Assembly (NCBI RefSeq): GCF_004798965.1
Contig: NZ_SDSD01000004.1
Location: 1 to 64,000 of the forward strand
Direction: 5' to 3'
Source: Onishia niordana
GTDB lineage: Bacteria; Pseudomonadota; Gammaproteobacteria; Pseudomonadales; Halomonadaceae
Length of the DNA: 64,000 nucleotides
The notes under the pieces were generated by a model. The model was not told the origin of the DNA. It made no database searches and saw only the letters and a program-made list of their open reading frames with translations. Every line of letters begins with the position of its first letter. Positions within the stretch are counted from its first letter, which is position 1. A program made the translations under genes and the position numbers. This document shows, piece after piece, positions 18,176 through 25,261 of the stretch.

Positions 18176-18600
18176 TGGCCAATGCGCGGACCATCCGTGA
18201 CGATGGCCGGTTGCTCCGATCCCAGCGATTCGATCAGTTGCTTCAGGCTAGGGGCCTCGGGACCATCATCGTGGCCGATGCTATCCAGCCATCGCGCTAT
18301 CGCCTGAAGTTCTTGAATCCTCATGCAAATGTGGCGCCCTTGTTCAGCCAGCGGCGTGTGCCTATCAACAACCGGAGGGCTGTCTTGGTCCGCCCAGGTC
18401 AATATCTGCTTGATGTCTGGGAGGCCGACTCCCAACGAGCGAAGGCAATCAATGAGGCGCAGGCGACCCAGTGCCTCCTCGTCATAGAGTTGATAGCCGT
18501 TGCGCGGGTCCCGTTGCGGTCGTAACAACCCCTCACGTGTGTAGTGACGTACCGTTTCCGCAGTGACCCCACCAGCCCGAGCCAGTTCAGTGACTCGCAT
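18169..18600 (-). CDS. MerR-family regulator, effector uncertain
   Basis: A 143-residue MerR protein with a clear winged helix (RVTELARAGGVTAETVRHYT, then REGLLRP and NGYQLYDEE) and a long dimerisation helix. It lacks the paired C-terminal cysteines of metal sensors; the only cysteines are in LIDCLRSL and RHICMRI. It may sense a different ligand, use those two cysteines across the dimer, or act as a plain regulator of this cluster. AAGGAAAAGG precedes the start. It is divergent from the Met-rich peptide gene; a promoter with a 20-bp spacer lies upstream of it. Confidence 0.82.
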   Translation of the reverse strand: MRVTELARAGGVTAETVRHYTREGLLRPQRDPRNGYQLYDEEALGRLRLIDCLRSLGVGLPDIKQILTWADQDSPPVVDRHTPLAEQGRHICMRIQELQAIARWLDSIGHDDGPEAPSLKQLIESLGSEQPAIVTDGPRIGHQ

Positions 18601-18630
18601 TGCCTTTTCCTTACCTACTCAGTTTCAGTC

Positions 18631-18662
18631 AGCCTACAACCGTGAGGCCGCCCAAAGGTCAA
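18631..18662 (-). promoter_or_regulatory. Promoter of the MerR gene (20-bp spacer)
   Basis: Reading leftward, -35 TTGACC (18662-18657) and -10 TAGGCT (18636-18631) are 20 bp apart, about 30 bases before the merR start. No good internal dyad is visible, so autoregulation is possible but not shown. Confidence 0.4.
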
Positions 18663-18726
18663 GGCCTGGTTATAGCGCTCAATGGGTGGCCGCCCGCATG
18701 ACGCGGAAACGCCAAAAAATAAGGGC

Positions 18727-18757
18727 TTGACCTTGAAGTAGGCTTCAAGGATACCTT
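18727..18757 (+). promoter_or_regulatory. MerR-type operator-promoter for the Met-rich peptide transcript
   Basis: -35 TTGACC (18727-18732) and -10 TACCTT (18752-18757) are 19 bp apart, around a perfect dyad CCTTGAAG-TAGG-CTTCAAGG (18731-18750). The right arm is identical to that at 9916-9923. Confidence 0.78.
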
Positions 18758-18857
18758 TCCAAGAAGCAGCGCTGCTGCAGGGTGGAAATCAAAGCCAAGC
18801 CGTGCCATCAGCCTTGCTGGTGGAAAGGTGAGTCCCAAGAAGATCGAGGAGAGTGTC

Positions 18858-19103
18858 ATGCGGAAACGTCACACTGCAGTCCTGACTGTCGCTATCATCG
18901 CCACCAGTGCCTTCGGGACCGGCTCGCTCCTTGCACAGGAAGATCCGCAGCAGGAGCCAATGGAGGGCAAGGGCATGCATGGGGACATGATGCAAGAAGG
19001 TGGCATGATGGGGATGATGAGTGACATGAATACCATGATGGAAAAATGCAATGCCATGATGGATAAAATGCAACAGGGTCATGAAACCGACAGTAACGCC
19101 TGA
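18858..19103 (+). CDS. Met-rich periplasmic peptide, putative copper binder
   Basis: An 81-residue exported protein. A signal peptide (residues 1-26, ending GSLLAQ) is followed by an acidic, Met-rich mature part with segments such as GMHGDMMQEGGMMGMMSDM and one Cys (EKCNAMM). Met clusters of this kind bind Cu(I). ATG 18858 has GAGGAG upstream; an in-frame ATG 30 bases earlier would spoil the signal peptide. It is first behind an excellent MerR-type promoter and is followed by a rho-independent terminator that may let only part of transcription reach the SCO gene. No named family was recognised. Confidence 0.75.
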   Translation: MRKRHTAVLTVAIIATSAFGTGSLLAQEDPQQEPMEGKGMHGDMMQEGGMMGMMSDMNTMMEKCNAMMDKMQQGHETDSNA

Positions 19104-19118
19104 CGTGAGATCGCCAGG

Positions 19119-19153
19119 GGCTGCTCCGCAGAGGAGCAGCCATTTACATTTTA
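19119..19153 (+). terminator. Rho-independent terminator after the Met-rich peptide gene
   Basis: A perfect 9-bp stem GGCTGCTCC / GGAGCAGCC (19119-19127 and 19133-19141) is followed by ATTTACATTTT. It lies between the peptide gene and the SCO gene and may attenuate readthrough, giving the peptide in excess. Confidence 0.75.
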
Positions 19154-19176
19154 GTGGAGCGAGGGGAGAACAGCAT

Positions 19177-19872
19177 TTGCGTAAATGCATCTATGCTCCA
19201 TTAGCCATTCTCTGGCTGGTGGCAAGTGCTTCGTCCTTTGCTCATTCCCTTGAAGATGCCGAGGCAGAGTTGCAAGAGCGGGAACGCTACGCCCAGTTTG
19301 TCGACCAGCCGGCCCCGACTTTTTCCCTGGCCGGTGTTGAGGGCAACATCGTGGCATCTTCCGACCTGGAAGGTCGCGTCGTGGTGCTCAATTTTATCTA
19401 CACCCGCTGCCAGGAAGCCTGCCCGGTGCACATGAACCTGATTGCCGAGGTTCAAGAGCGAGTCAACGATACCGGCCTACGAGATGATGTTGAATTTATC
19501 ACCATCGCTACCGACAGCGAGGACTTTGCCGGCACGCACAACAACATGCGGGCCTACGGTGAAAATTTCGATCTGGACCCCGCCAACTGGCGGTTTCTTT
19601 ATCGAAGCGAAAATGAGTTTGTCGACACCACACGCCAGGTCGCGGAAGCCTACGGTCTGAAATTCGACGATGTGGCCGAGGGCGTCCAGGCGCATGGCGT
19701 TGTGACTCATGTCATCGACCAATCAGGACGGATACGGGCCCGCTTTCATGGGCTCAAATTCGATCCGGAGCACCTAGTTTCCTATGTAAAGGTGTTGGCA
19801 GAAGGACCAGAGACATTATCCACCGGTGTGTGGGTTCGCATTCGCCATACTGTCGTCAACACCTTCGATTAA
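19177..19872 (+). CDS. SCO1/SenC-family copper chaperone / thiol reductase
   Basis: A 231-residue periplasmic protein of the SCO family, which delivers Cu to the CuA site of cytochrome oxidase or acts as a thiol oxidoreductase. The CxxxC motif is Cys78/Cys82 in NFIYTRCQEACPVHMN, and the distal His is in HGVVTHVIDQSGRI. The start is read as TTG 19177 because GAGGGGAG lies 8 bases upstream and this start gives a clean signal peptide (MRKCIYAPLAILWLVASASS). A longer frame from 19081 would run back into the preceding gene and through the terminator. DUF411 and TlpA genes follow on the same strand. Confidence 0.88.
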   Translation: MRKCIYAPLAILWLVASASSFAHSLEDAEAELQERERYAQFVDQPAPTFSLAGVEGNIVASSDLEGRVVVLNFIYTRCQEACPVHMNLIAEVQERVNDTGLRDDVEFITIATDSEDFAGTHNNMRAYGENFDLDPANWRFLYRSENEFVDTTRQVAEAYGLKFDDVAEGVQAHGVVTHVIDQSGRIRARFHGLKFDPEHLVSYVKVLAEGPETLSTGVWVRIRHTVVNTFD

Positions 19873-19936
19873 TGCCGCGAGAGTATAGCCGGCCTCGCTG
19901 CCGAACGTTCTCGTGAACTCTATGGAGCCTTAGCGT

Positions 19937-20377
19937 ATGAAACACTGGAAAGCGCTGACCATCGCTTCTCTATTGACCTTCCCCCTGACAGGGTTGGCAG
20001 CCGAGACGTCGGCAACCCTCTACAAGAACCCCAACTGTGGCTGTTGCGCCGAATATGCCAAGTATCTCGAACGAAACGGGTTCGAAGTGGAGACAATCGA
20101 TACTCACGATCTCGCGAAGATGAAAGCCGAACACGATGTTTCCGAGAAACTGCAGGGTTGCCATACCACGCTCATCGACAACTATGTCTTCGAGGGCCAC
20201 GTACCCGTGGAAAGCGTCACCCAGGTACTCGAAGAGAAACCTTTCATCAAAGGCCTGAGCGTACCCGGAATGCCACTTGGCTCACCGGGGATGTCGGGCG
20301 AGAAACAGGGCCCACTGGAGGTTTACACCCTGGCCTTTCAGCCGACCGATACCCCTGAAGTTTACGCCACCCACTGA
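19937..20377 (+). CDS. DUF411 metal-binding protein
   Basis: A 146-residue exported protein. It has a signal peptide (residues 1-21, TGLAAE), a glutaredoxin-like N-terminal strand and the DUF411 motif YKNPNCGCCAEYAKYL, with a CGCC metal or redox site. Further conserved features are the central Cys in LQGCHTTLID, GHVPVE and the C-terminal GLSVPGMPLGSPGM. DUF411 genes commonly sit in copper-resistance clusters and the proteins are presumed to bind copper in the periplasm. The start has GGAG about 10 bases upstream. Biochemical role unproven. Confidence 0.9.
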   Translation: MKHWKALTIASLLTFPLTGLAAETSATLYKNPNCGCCAEYAKYLERNGFEVETIDTHDLAKMKAEHDVSEKLQGCHTTLIDNYVFEGHVPVESVTQVLEEKPFIKGLSVPGMPLGSPGMSGEKQGPLEVYTLAFQPTDTPEVYATH

Positions 20378-20392
20378 AGGTGAGCCTTGGTG

Positions 20393-20956
20393 ATGAGACA
20401 ACTGATCGGGACCAGTTGGGTAGCGGTGGCATTGTGGGGAATGATCACTTCTTTGGCCGTCGCCGAACCACCCAAACGTGTGGGGCCGAATGGGTTTCTT
20501 CTCTGGGAAAGCCCACGCGAGGTGTCGGAAATCAGCTTCGAGGCTGGCGACGGTACTCCGCTGACGCTGACCACCTTCGGAGGAAAGCTGATCCTGCTCA
20601 ACATCTGGGCGACATGGTGTGGCCCTTGCCGCGAGGAAATGCCCACCCTGGATGCCCTCCAGGCTGAATTGGGTGGGACAGATTTCGAGGTCGTCGCACT
20701 CTCGATCGATCGCAAAGGCATCGAGGTCGTCAACGAATTCTATCAGGAGGTGGGGATCGAGCATCTCGCTCCCTACGTCGATCCAACCGGCATGGCCAGC
20801 GCGAACCTCAGTGCCGTGGGTATTCCCACGACGCTTCTGCTCGACCGCCAGGGCAGGGAGATCGGACGCCTGGTCGGGGAGGCCGAGTGGGATACCCCTG
20901 AAATGATCGACTTTCTTGCCGAAACCATAGAAACCACCCAGGAGGACGCGCCATGA
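20393..20956 (+). CDS. TlpA-family periplasmic thioredoxin
   Basis: A 187-residue exported thioredoxin-like reductase. The signal or anchor is at residues 1-24. The active site WCGPC (Cys76, Cys79) lies in NIWATWCGPCREEMP and the cis-Pro segment is VGIPTTLLLDRQG. TTG and GTG codons directly precede ATG 20393; GAAGGTGAG upstream fits the ATG best. The stop overlaps the next gene's start by 4 bases. It could reduce SCO or apocytochrome cysteines, with CcdA (21354) as electron donor. Confidence 0.9.
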   Translation: MRQLIGTSWVAVALWGMITSLAVAEPPKRVGPNGFLLWESPREVSEISFEAGDGTPLTLTTFGGKLILLNIWATWCGPCREEMPTLDALQAELGGTDFEVVALSIDRKGIEVVNEFYQEVGIEHLAPYVDPTGMASANLSAVGIPTTLLLDRQGREIGRLVGEAEWDTPEMIDFLAETIETTQEDAP

Positions 20957-21336
20957 GTTGCTGTGACGACAAGCCCCAAAAGGGCCAAGAGAAAGCCGGA
21001 CTGAAAGGCCTGGTAACAGGCCCACGCCGCTGGATGCTGCTGGGCGCTGTGGCGGTGGCTGGTGGTCTTGCCATGGGCTGGGATCAGTTGGTCCTGCTTG
21101 GGCTCGCGCCTCTCTTGGTGAGCCTCTTGCCTTGCCTTGTCATGTGCGGATTAGGACTGTGCATGATGAAATGCAAGGACAAGACAAACAAGTCGACCGA
21201 CCAGGACGAAGTCACTGATACACAAGCCGGGGTGGAAGCCTCTACCGCGGTACCCACGGAGACGACATCCGCCAATCGCCAAGCGGCGAATCACCAGGTG
21301 CCGTCCGAGCGGCCCATATCCAAGCTCCAAGCCTAG
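20953..21336 (+). CDS. Cys-rich small membrane protein, unknown
   Basis: A 127-residue protein starting MSCCDDKPQKGQEK. Hydrophobic segments cover residues about 26-44 and 46-70, and the second is studded with cysteines (LLPCLVMCGLGLCMMKC). The C-terminal half is polar and low in complexity (Thr/Ala/Gln-rich) and probably extramembranous. Seven cysteines, two at the very N-terminus, suggest metal or redox binding. It overlaps tlpA by 4 bases and is followed 17 bases later by ccdA, so it is embedded in the thiol-relay operon. I do not recognise a family; a MerC-like metal-binding membrane protein is one possible comparison. Confidence 0.75.
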   Translation: MSCCDDKPQKGQEKAGLKGLVTGPRRWMLLGAVAVAGGLAMGWDQLVLLGLAPLLVSLLPCLVMCGLGLCMMKCKDKTNKSTDQDEVTDTQAGVEASTAVPTETTSANRQAANHQVPSERPISKLQA

Positions 21337-21353
21337 CCGCGGGATAGGGGAGG

Positions 21354-22097
21354 ATGCTGGAGCTTGCCAATATCGGCCTGGCGACGGCCTTTCTGGCGGG
21401 CCTGATCTCGTTCGCTTCGCCCTGTGTCTTACCGCTCGTGCCTGGCTATCTCTCCTTCGTCGCCGGGCGCTCGCTGGGGCAGATACGGGAAGCGGATCGA
21501 CGGGAGCGACTCCGGGTGTTAACCCAGTCGATCTGGTTCGTGCTCGGGTTCACCACGATATTCCTGTTGCTGGGCGCCAGTGCCACGGCCATCGGGCGTC
21601 TGCTGCTGATCTATCGCCAGGAGGCGAACCTGGTCGGCGGTCTCATCGTCATCCTGTTCGGTGCCTTCATGACCGGGCTCATTCCGCTGCACTGGTTACA
21701 GCGGGAATGGCGGTTGATCGGCCGCCTCAAGGAAGCGGGCGGGGGGCCTGGTGCGGCCTACCTCCTAGGTGTGGCGTTCGCCTTCGGCTGGACCCCCTGC
21801 ATCGGCCCGATCCTGGGCGCCATTCTGACCGTCAGCGCCTCGACGGCCAATGCCTCGAGCGGAATGGCGTTGCTCGGCATCTATTCGCTGGGCCTGGGGG
21901 TGCCCTTTCTGTTGACGGCGGTGTCGCTCGATCGCTTCCTGCACCACCAGCCATTCCTGCGCCGCTGGGGCCGAGTCATGCATCTGGCGGCCGGGCTGAT
22001 CATGATCCTGATGGGCATCTTGATGATCACCGGCAAACTGACCGAGCTGTCCTATTGGTTATTGCGCACCTTTCCGGCGCTAGGCAGCATCGGCTAG
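21354..22097 (+). CDS. CcdA-family transmembrane thiol reductant transporter (second copy)
   Basis: A 247-residue, six-helix protein with redox cysteines in FASPCVLPLVPGYLS (helix 1) and GWTPCIGPILGAILT (helix 4). A purine-rich GGGGAGG lies immediately before the ATG. It is clearly related to the copy at 9004-9726 but differs enough that the two look like independent acquisitions rather than a recent duplication. Neighbouring TlpA, SCO and cytochrome c genes are natural acceptors of its electrons. Confidence 0.92.
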   Translation: MLELANIGLATAFLAGLISFASPCVLPLVPGYLSFVAGRSLGQIREADRRERLRVLTQSIWFVLGFTTIFLLLGASATAIGRLLLIYRQEANLVGGLIVILFGAFMTGLIPLHWLQREWRLIGRLKEAGGGPGAAYLLGVAFAFGWTPCIGPILGAILTVSASTANASSGMALLGIYSLGLGVPFLLTAVSLDRFLHHQPFLRRWGRVMHLAAGLIMILMGILMITGKLTELSYWLLRTFPALGSIG

Positions 22098-22120
22098 CCA
22101 TTATTCGAGGAAATATTGCA

Positions 22121-22987
22121 ATGAACAAAATCACGGGTCGCTTCTGGCGTGCCCTGTCACTGACGAGCTGGGTCATGGCCAGTCTGAGCTTCGTCAGTAT
22201 GGCCGGGGCCGCCGAGGAGGCATTGCCGTCGCTGAGTTATGACCAAACAGGCGAACGGCTGCTCAAAGTACAGGCCAACCAGCTTTTCGAAAGCACGGAT
22301 GGCGGGGCGGCCTGGACGATGATTCCCTTACCCGACGAAGTAGCGGAGGGACGGTTGGTAACGGTATCGGAACCGGCAACAGCCGAACAGGCCCTCTATA
22401 TCGCCGGCCCCTCGATCGGGGTGCAGCGCAGCACCGATCATGGAGAAACCTGGCAGGAACTCAACGATGGCTTGCCTAACCAGGACGTTACCGCCTTGGA
22501 CGTGCACCGCCATCAGCCCGAGACACTCTATGTGGTGATTGCCGACGACGGCCTCTACCAGAGTGAGGATGCCGGCACGACCTGGAAGAAGATGGATAGC
22601 GGTCCTGCCCAACCCGTTCGCCGGCTCATCCACTCCGATATGGAGGGGAGCATGCAGACTGGCTGGCTCTATGCGGTGTCCGACGATGCGGTTCGCCTGT
22701 CGATGGATTGCTTCTGCGGCTGGCGACCGACCGGGGAGCTCGATGCCGGCAGAGTCTATGATCTGGCCTACAAGCTCGACGATCCCGAACACGTCTATGT
22801 GGCCACGGAGCAAGGCCTATGGCGCAGCGACAATGGCGGCCAGGAGTGGCAGCAAGTAAAGGGTGATGGCCCGACGTTCGTCACGCTTACGCTTGCGCCG
22901 CAGGGAACGCTCTATGCCCTGGATCGCGAGGGGGAGCTCATGCGCAGCGAAGATCAGGGCCAAACCTGGACACCCCCCGATGCGTAA
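22121..22987 (+). CDS. Exported BNR/YCF48-like beta-propeller protein
   Basis: A 288-residue exported protein. A signal peptide (residues 1-31, SMAGAAEE) is followed by repeated sialidase-type Asp-box/BNR units: FESTDGGAAW, QRSTDHGETWQEL, YQSEDAGTTWKKM, WRSDNGGQEWQQV and MRSEDQGQTWTPP. This predicts a five- or six-bladed beta-propeller of the kind annotated as YCF48-like/WD40/YVTN. One loop holds a CxC pair (MDCFCGWRP). GAGGAAA lies 8 bases before ATG 22121. Its last codons overlap the cytochrome c start. It may be an assembly or scaffold factor for the redox proteins here; true sialidase activity is unlikely. Confidence 0.82.
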   Translation: MNKITGRFWRALSLTSWVMASLSFVSMAGAAEEALPSLSYDQTGERLLKVQANQLFESTDGGAAWTMIPLPDEVAEGRLVTVSEPATAEQALYIAGPSIGVQRSTDHGETWQELNDGLPNQDVTALDVHRHQPETLYVVIADDGLYQSEDAGTTWKKMDSGPAQPVRRLIHSDMEGSMQTGWLYAVSDDAVRLSMDCFCGWRPTGELDAGRVYDLAYKLDDPEHVYVATEQGLWRSDNGGQEWQQVKGDGPTFVTLTLAPQGTLYALDREGELMRSEDQGQTWTPPDA

Positions 22988-23438
22988 GCGCTGGATCCTC
23001 GTCACAACGTGGCTGCTGATGAGTGCCGCCGGGCAGGCCATGGCGGGGGGTGGCCCCTCTTCGCGCGATACCTCTCGGCTGGAAGAGGGAGAAAGGATCT
23101 ACCAGCAGTACTGTGCCAGCTGCCACGGCAGCGAGGGCGAGGGCCAGCCGAACTGGGAGCGCCAGAATGCCCAGGGCGAATTGCCCGCTCCCCCTCACGG
23201 GCCGGAGGGGCATACCTGGAAACACTCCGATGCGATGCTCTACCGGATCATCGCCGAGGGATGGCGCGACCCCTGGAACAAGACCGAGCGACTGACGATG
23301 CCGGCCTTCGAGAATGTCCTGACCCCCGCCGAGATCCGCTCCGTGGTGAACTATCTCAAGACGTTATGGACGCCGGAGCAACGACGTCATCAGGCGGAAG
23401 AAAGCGAGGGAGCCCCATTTCCGTGGCAGAGTGAGTAG
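22980..23438 (+). CDS. Monohaem class I c-type cytochrome
   Basis: A 152-residue periplasmic electron carrier: signal peptide (residues 1-22, AGQAMA) and one haem site CASCH (Cys45, Cys48, His49) in YQQYCASCHGSEGEG. The likely axial Met is in RLTMPAFENVLTPAEI, and the C-terminal helix SVVNYLKTLW is typical. The start ATG at 22980 overlaps the propeller gene stop, so the two are translationally coupled. It is the last gene of the plus-strand run; haem attachment would need reduced CxxCH cysteines, which the nearby DsbE/TlpA/CcdA set could provide. Confidence 0.92.
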   Translation: MRKRWILVTTWLLMSAAGQAMAGGGPSSRDTSRLEEGERIYQQYCASCHGSEGEGQPNWERQNAQGELPAPPHGPEGHTWKHSDAMLYRIIAEGWRDPWNKTERLTMPAFENVLTPAEIRSVVNYLKTLWTPEQRRHQAEESEGAPFPWQSE

Positions 23439-23542
23439 CTGTGGGGCTAGGGAAGCGCTGCGTAAACACCTCCGCAGCTGACGGAGAGTCAACCGCAGGG
23501 TAAAACCTGGCTTTCTTGCCACTGTCTGACCAAAGCCAACCG

Positions 23543-23650
23543 ATGAAGCAGATTTCTGTCGCTCAGGCTCAGCAACAGAACAAGAAGAAGGTTCCCCGCA
23601 GCGAACGGTGTCTGGGAAGCCTTGAACAGGACATCATGCACGCCCCCAAG
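23543..23650 (+). pseudogene. 5' stub of an IS5-family transposase
   Basis: The frame beginning MKQISVAQAQQQNKKKVPRS at 23543 matches the characteristic start of IS5-group transposases (MKQxxFAxAExxxKKK..RRExFL), continues for about 35 residues and then loses similarity. The DDE core is absent. The preceding sequence (23453-23480) may be the element's left end, but I could not identify a matching right end. It lies just past the end of the copper/thiol block. Confidence 0.6.
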
Positions 23651-23659
23651 GTCAGTAGC

Positions 23660-24004
23660 GGCATTTTCACCACTACGCTGCTGACATTACTCTCAATACC
23701 AGCCCAGAGATGGTGGACATTTCATCGCACGCACGAAGCCCCCTGCGAGAGCGTCACCTTGAGCTGATTGTGGTAGGTTTGCATTTGCTCTCAGCTAGGA
23801 CTGTCTCTCTCCTACCAAATGGGGAGTAAGATGGGTAGGAACAAATAAAAAACTATGCACAAAATAAAACTAACCAACTGTTTTATAATTAAAAAATACA
23901 TCAAATTACATCTTCAGATCCAGAACATCGAGTGAGGCTTGGCTACCCGCCGGCCAACGGCCGGCGGTAAATGACTCAAGCCACTGAATGCGCAGGCCTC
24001 AAGA
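23660..24004. other. AT-rich intergenic stretch without a recognisable gene
   Basis: No convincing coding frame is seen. The part around 23835-23930 is strongly AT-rich (runs of A and T), unlike its surroundings. A GC hairpin follows at 23947-23967. Confidence 0.5.
23947..23967 (-). terminator. GC-rich hairpin downstream of the chemoreceptor gene
   Basis: A perfect 9-bp stem CCGCCGGCC / GGCCGGCGG with a 3-base loop lies 38 bases past the stop of the leftward gene. It lacks a T-tract, so intrinsic termination is uncertain. Confidence 0.35.
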
Positions 24005-25261
24005 TCACAAGCTGTCGATCGCCTTGGATACCCGCTCGGCCCCGGACAGGATTTCGCTAATCACCGACTGCGTTTCGCCAACCCGCTCGCGGCTAGTGGC
24101 ACTCTGTGTGACCACCGTATCCATTTTCCCGCTGGCCTGGCGAATCAGCTCGTTATTTTCCCCCAGTACCTGGGATATCCTCTTGGCGGCTTCGGTCGAC
24201 CCGTGCGACAGACTTTTAACTTCCTTGGCAACAACCGAGAAACCCCGGCCGTGTTCGCCTGCTCGCGCCGCTTCGACTGACGCATTGAGAGATAACAGGT
24301 TAGTCTGCTGAGCGATGCGCGAGATGGTATTGGTGATCTCGTTAATCGTCTGAATCTGTTGATTGAGGGCATTAATGATGCTTTGTGCCCCTTCGGCTTC
24401 AGACGCCACATGCCTTGCGGTTTTTACGGCTTCTTCAAGCTGAGCAAGGCCATCCTTTGCGATCATTTCGGTCTGCTGCGATGTGGTTCGAGCCGATGCC
24501 ACCGCGCGATGTGCAGCATGCTCCGCCTCAGTTTCTGACGTTATATCCGTGGCAAACTTCACCACCTTGAACACTCGGCCACTCTCATCAACGACTGGGT
24601 TATAGGTTGCTTCCAGCCAGACACTCTTCCCATCAGAGGCGACTCGCTTGAATTTTCCTTGCTGTAGCTTATTGCGGGAAAGCTCATCCCAAAACCCAGG
24701 ATTTTCCTGATAAAACTCCTCAGGGCACAGCATGCTATGATGCTTACCTTTTATATCGGAAAGCCTGTAGTATACGGCATCAAGAAAGTTCTTGTTGGCA
24801 CTGATGACATGACCATCCGGTGTAAATTCAATGACGGCCATTGAGGCATAAAGCGCACTGAGGACAGCTTCCTTATCGAAAGAATTATCGTGCTTTTCCG
24901 TCACGTCATAGGCAATCTTGAGTATATAAGACACCTTACCATTTTTGGCTTTTACGGGTAGGTAAGTGGCCTCGAGCCAGACACTATCCCCAGAGGAGCT
25001 GACCCGCTGAAAAGTCCCGCTTTGACTCTTCCCCTCAGACAACTCCTTCCAGAACTCCCTGTACGCATCAGACTGATGGATGTCCTGGGGGCAAAAAATC
25101 CGGTGATGCTTACCCTTCACTTCCCCTAGGCGATACCCGACACACCCTAGGAAGCTCTCACTTGCATCCAATACATTTCCCTGAACATCAAAAGTAATAC
25201 AGGGAGTATGAGTCTTTACCGCTTCAAACAAATTACCTTCTAAATTTCTTCCAATCATCAT
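24005..25261 (-). CDS. Soluble PAS-PAS methyl-accepting chemotaxis protein (BdlA-like)
   Basis: A 418-residue cytoplasmic chemoreceptor with no membrane helix. PAS 1 spans about residues 20-125 and PAS 2 about 140-250; both contain the GKHH..(F/L)CP signature (KGKHHRIFCP, KGKHHSMLCP) and FxRV..(S/D)G.SVWLEATY. A signalling coiled coil follows, with the MCP hairpin tip IAQQTNLLSLNASVEAARAG and GRGFSVVAKEVKSLS. Length and layout match Pseudomonas BdlA (biofilm dispersion), except for a short C-terminal arm. ATG 25261 is preceded by GGGAG at 6 bases; an upstream in-frame ATG at 25327 has no such site. The duplicated PAS domains suggest redox or small-ligand sensing. Confidence 0.88.
   Translation of the reverse strand: MMIGRNLEGNLFEAVKTHTPCITFDVQGNVLDASESFLGCVGYRLGEVKGKHHRIFCPQDIHQSDAYREFWKELSEGKSQSGTFQRVSSSGDSVWLEATYLPVKAKNGKVSYILKIAYDVTEKHDNSFDKEAVLSALYASMAVIEFTPDGHVISANKNFLDAVYYRLSDIKGKHHSMLCPEEFYQENPGFWDELSRNKLQQGKFKRVASDGKSVWLEATYNPVVDESGRVFKVVKFATDITSETEAEHAAHRAVASARTTSQQTEMIAKDGLAQLEEAVKTARHVASEAEGAQSIINALNQQIQTINEITNTISRIAQQTNLLSLNASVEAARAGEHGRGFSVVAKEVKSLSHGSTEAAKRISQVLGENNELIRQASGKMDTVVTQSATSRERVGETQSVISEILSGAERVSKAIDSL

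Noticed and set aside
17440-18525. 361-codon frame overlapping the TauE/SafE and MerR genes
   Set aside because: It runs in a different frame through two genes with clear motifs on both strands.
22121-22987. True sialidase
   Set aside because: Asp-box repeats alone do not make a sialidase; the catalytic Arg triad and FRIP motif are not seen and the protein is short.
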